From: a virus
Virus record (IMG/VR): IMGVR_UViG_3300046804_006052
Span: 1 to 28,309 of that record
Strand: one strand, 5' to 3'
Length of the DNA stretch: 28,309 bases
This document shows positions 27,552 through 28,309 of this stretch, one piece after another. Position 1 is the first letter of the stretch. Each line of letters starts with the position of its first letter. Under the pieces are notes generated by a model. The model worked only from the letters and a program-made list of their open reading frames with translations, had not been told where the DNA came from and searched no databases. The position numbers and the translations under genes are program-made.

Positions 27552-27628
27552 TGGTGCCCTGGGTGAGACTCGAACTCACACTCTACACCCCCTCAAGATG
27601 GTGCGTCTACCAATTGCGCCACCAGGGC
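27552..27628 (-). tRNA. tRNA with GAG anticodon (Leu), short variable loop
   Basis: Perfect acceptor GCCCTGG/CCAGGGC, arm CCATC-TTGAGGG-GGTGT (pair 27:43 mismatched), T-arm GTGAG-TTCGAGT-CTCAC, CCA. The loop matches that of bacterial tRNA-Leu (GAG), yet the variable loop is only 5 nt. A Lys (CTT) reading fits the stem less well. Confidence 0.75.
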
Positions 27629-27638
27629 AATTAAAATT

Positions 27639-27714
27639 TGGGGTGATATATGAGGATCGAACTCATACTAAGGCGTTCACAGCACCCTGTGCAGACCACT
27701 ACACTAATACCACC
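27639..27714 (-). tRNA. tRNA-His (GTG)
   Basis: Extra G at position -1 pairing with C73, as expected for His. Acceptor GTGGTAT/ATATCAC, loop CTGTGAA (GTG), T-loop TTCGATC, CCA. Confidence 0.93.
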
Positions 27715-27978
27715 ATAGAAAAGGATTTGCAAGTATTGGGACCTCGCTCATTTCCCAACATTTTACCGGTATTTTCTTTAACGCCGCGGACCGGTTAGAG
27801 GTACGTAGTGCTAGTTGATACTTGGTCTACGGTTCCAGCGCATGACCTTTCTTTATTGTATGCCTACATTAGATTTCTCAACATCTACACTTGCAAAACT
27901 GGAATGTGGCAGGTGCGGTATCTGGCCAGTTGCAACTGACTTGCCCATGCTCCTTTTGCTTTCCTTACCACAAAAACT
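27715..27978. other. 264-nt gap between tRNA-His and tRNA-Thr (CGT)
   Basis: No tRNA or convincing gene found. It contains palindromes and helices (CAGTTG/CAACTG around 27927-27938, two ACCGGT copies near 27765 and 27790 flanking CCGCGG, CGTAG/CTACG around 27803-27830), suggesting another structured RNA. A 31-codon minus-strand ORF (27948-27853) has a ribosome-binding-like AAAGGAG one base before the ATG, too close to be convincing. Confidence 0.35.
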
Positions 27979-28054
27979 TGGTGCCCACGTCAGGCCTCGA
28001 ACCCGATCCTCAACGTTACGAATGTCGCGTACCACCAGGGAATACTTCGCGGGC
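27979..28054 (-). tRNA. tRNA-Thr (CGT)
   Basis: Acceptor GCCCGCG/CGTGGGC, arm CGACA-TTCGTAA-CGTTG (A.C mismatch at 31:39), T-arm TCGGG-TTCGAGG-CCTGA, CCA. Third Thr isoacceptor. Confidence 0.88.
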
Positions 28055-28064
28055 ATGATACAAC

Positions 28065-28132
28065 AGAATAGCTTTTGCCGACTAAGACAAAGTTACAGTT
28101 TGGAAGTCGTTTAGAGTTGCTGCAACTATTCT
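28065..28132 (-). ncRNA. CAGCAAAC-family element S (68 nt), compact form
   Basis: Terminal helix AGAATAG/CTATTCT (28132-28126 with 28071-28065), TTG, CAGCAAC, and GTTG after the 3' strand. Inner helix CGACT/AGTCG encloses CAAA-CTGTAAC-TTTG. There is no T-arm and no CCA, so this copy is not a tRNA. It begins 6 bases after tRNA-Pro. Confidence 0.5.
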
Positions 28133-28138
28133 AAAAAA

Positions 28139-28214
28139 TGGTCTCCGTACTAGGATTTGAACCTAGACCACATGACCCCAAATCACGGACGCTACCAGAT
28201 TACGCCATACGGAG
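28139..28214 (-). tRNA. tRNA-Pro (TGG)
   Basis: Acceptor CTCCGTA/TACGGAG, arm CGTGA-TTTGGGG-TCATG, T-loop TTCAAAT, CCA. Confidence 0.92.
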
Positions 28215-28226
28215 AAAAACTAAAAT

Positions 28227-28301
28227 TGGCTCCAGTGGCAGGGATCGAACCTACGACCAATTGATTAACAGTCAACTGCACTACCGCTGTGCTACACTGG
28301 A
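28227..28301 (-). tRNA. tRNA-Asn (GTT), second copy
   Basis: Acceptor TCCAGTG/CACTGGA, arm GTTGA-CTGTTAA-TCAAT, T-loop TTCGATC, G73 and CCA. It differs widely from the Asn tRNA at 21435-21511, so it is not a recent duplicate. Confidence 0.93.
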
Positions 28302-28309
28302 ATAAAACT

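Noticed and set aside
27853-28056. Minus-strand ORF overlapping tRNA-Thr (CGT)
   Set aside because: Its first half is the tRNA itself. The remaining 31 codons have a ribosome-binding-like string only one base from the ATG and no recognisable motif.
1-28309. Insertion sequences, integrase and attachment sites
   Set aside because: No transposase, integrase or target-site duplication was found, consistent with a strictly lytic T4-like phage.

Overview
The window is part of a T4-like (tevenvirinae-type) myovirus genome, far from T4 itself and closer in gene style to the marine and freshwater 'exo-T-even' phages. The evidence is a run of recognisable T4 core genes (6, 25, PAAR spike tip, 5, 27-like, 53, 48, 4, 2-like, 54-like, 26, a gp29-position tape measure, 32, 59 and 33), T4 late promoter octamers (TATAAATA), tightly overlapped genes and a very large tRNA array. 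The host is not identifiable. Peptidoglycan-directed enzymes point to a walled, probably Gram-negative bacterium.

Layout. (1) 1-5105, minus strand: baseplate operon 48-53-27-5-PAAR-25-6, read right to left and joined by ATGA or TGATG overlaps. A late promoter lies inside the divergent gene 4. (2) 5116-10210, plus strand: gene 4, gp2-like, gp54-like, gp26 with a probable -1 frameshift extension, and a tape measure protein carrying a muralytic domain. A bidirectional terminator follows. (3) 10234-13416, minus: replication and late-transcription genes (32, 59, 33), a cytidylyltransferase, a small membrane protein and a SleB-type wall hydrolase. (4) 13586-17076, minus: small accessory genes, DUF932, a metallophosphoesterase, an RNase H-like YkuK protein and tRNA-Gly. 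(5) 17092-19500, minus: a 2OG oxygenase and a TROVE/DUF2828-type von Willebrand A protein (the Ro60-like architecture). A ~400-nt structured leader driven by a perfect consensus sigma-70 promoter precedes them. (6) 19533-28301, minus: 28 tRNA or tRNA-like genes interleaved with three more 2OG-oxygenase-like genes, a second metallophosphoesterase, a glutamine-amidotransferase-like protein, a D,D-peptidase and small membrane proteins. A short RNA with the conserved cores of RNase P RNA also lies here.

The most interesting part is an RNA-centred module. The leader of the TROVE-like gene contains three tandem units. Each is closed by a different but perfectly complementary 7-bp helix, carries a CAGCAAAC-type motif three bases after the 5' strand, and is followed by GTTG. 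The same architecture, with compensatory changes in the helix, recurs in three stand-alone elements placed directly behind tRNA genes (26115-26220, 27210-27300, 28065-28132). An apparently permuted form occurs inside two CCA-ended tRNA-like genes. Ro60-family proteins bind small structured RNAs that can mimic tRNA. I therefore propose, as inference, a phage Ro-like protein plus a family of cognate RNAs, together with a phage RNase P RNA, an apparent amber-suppressor tRNA and an initiator-like tRNA.
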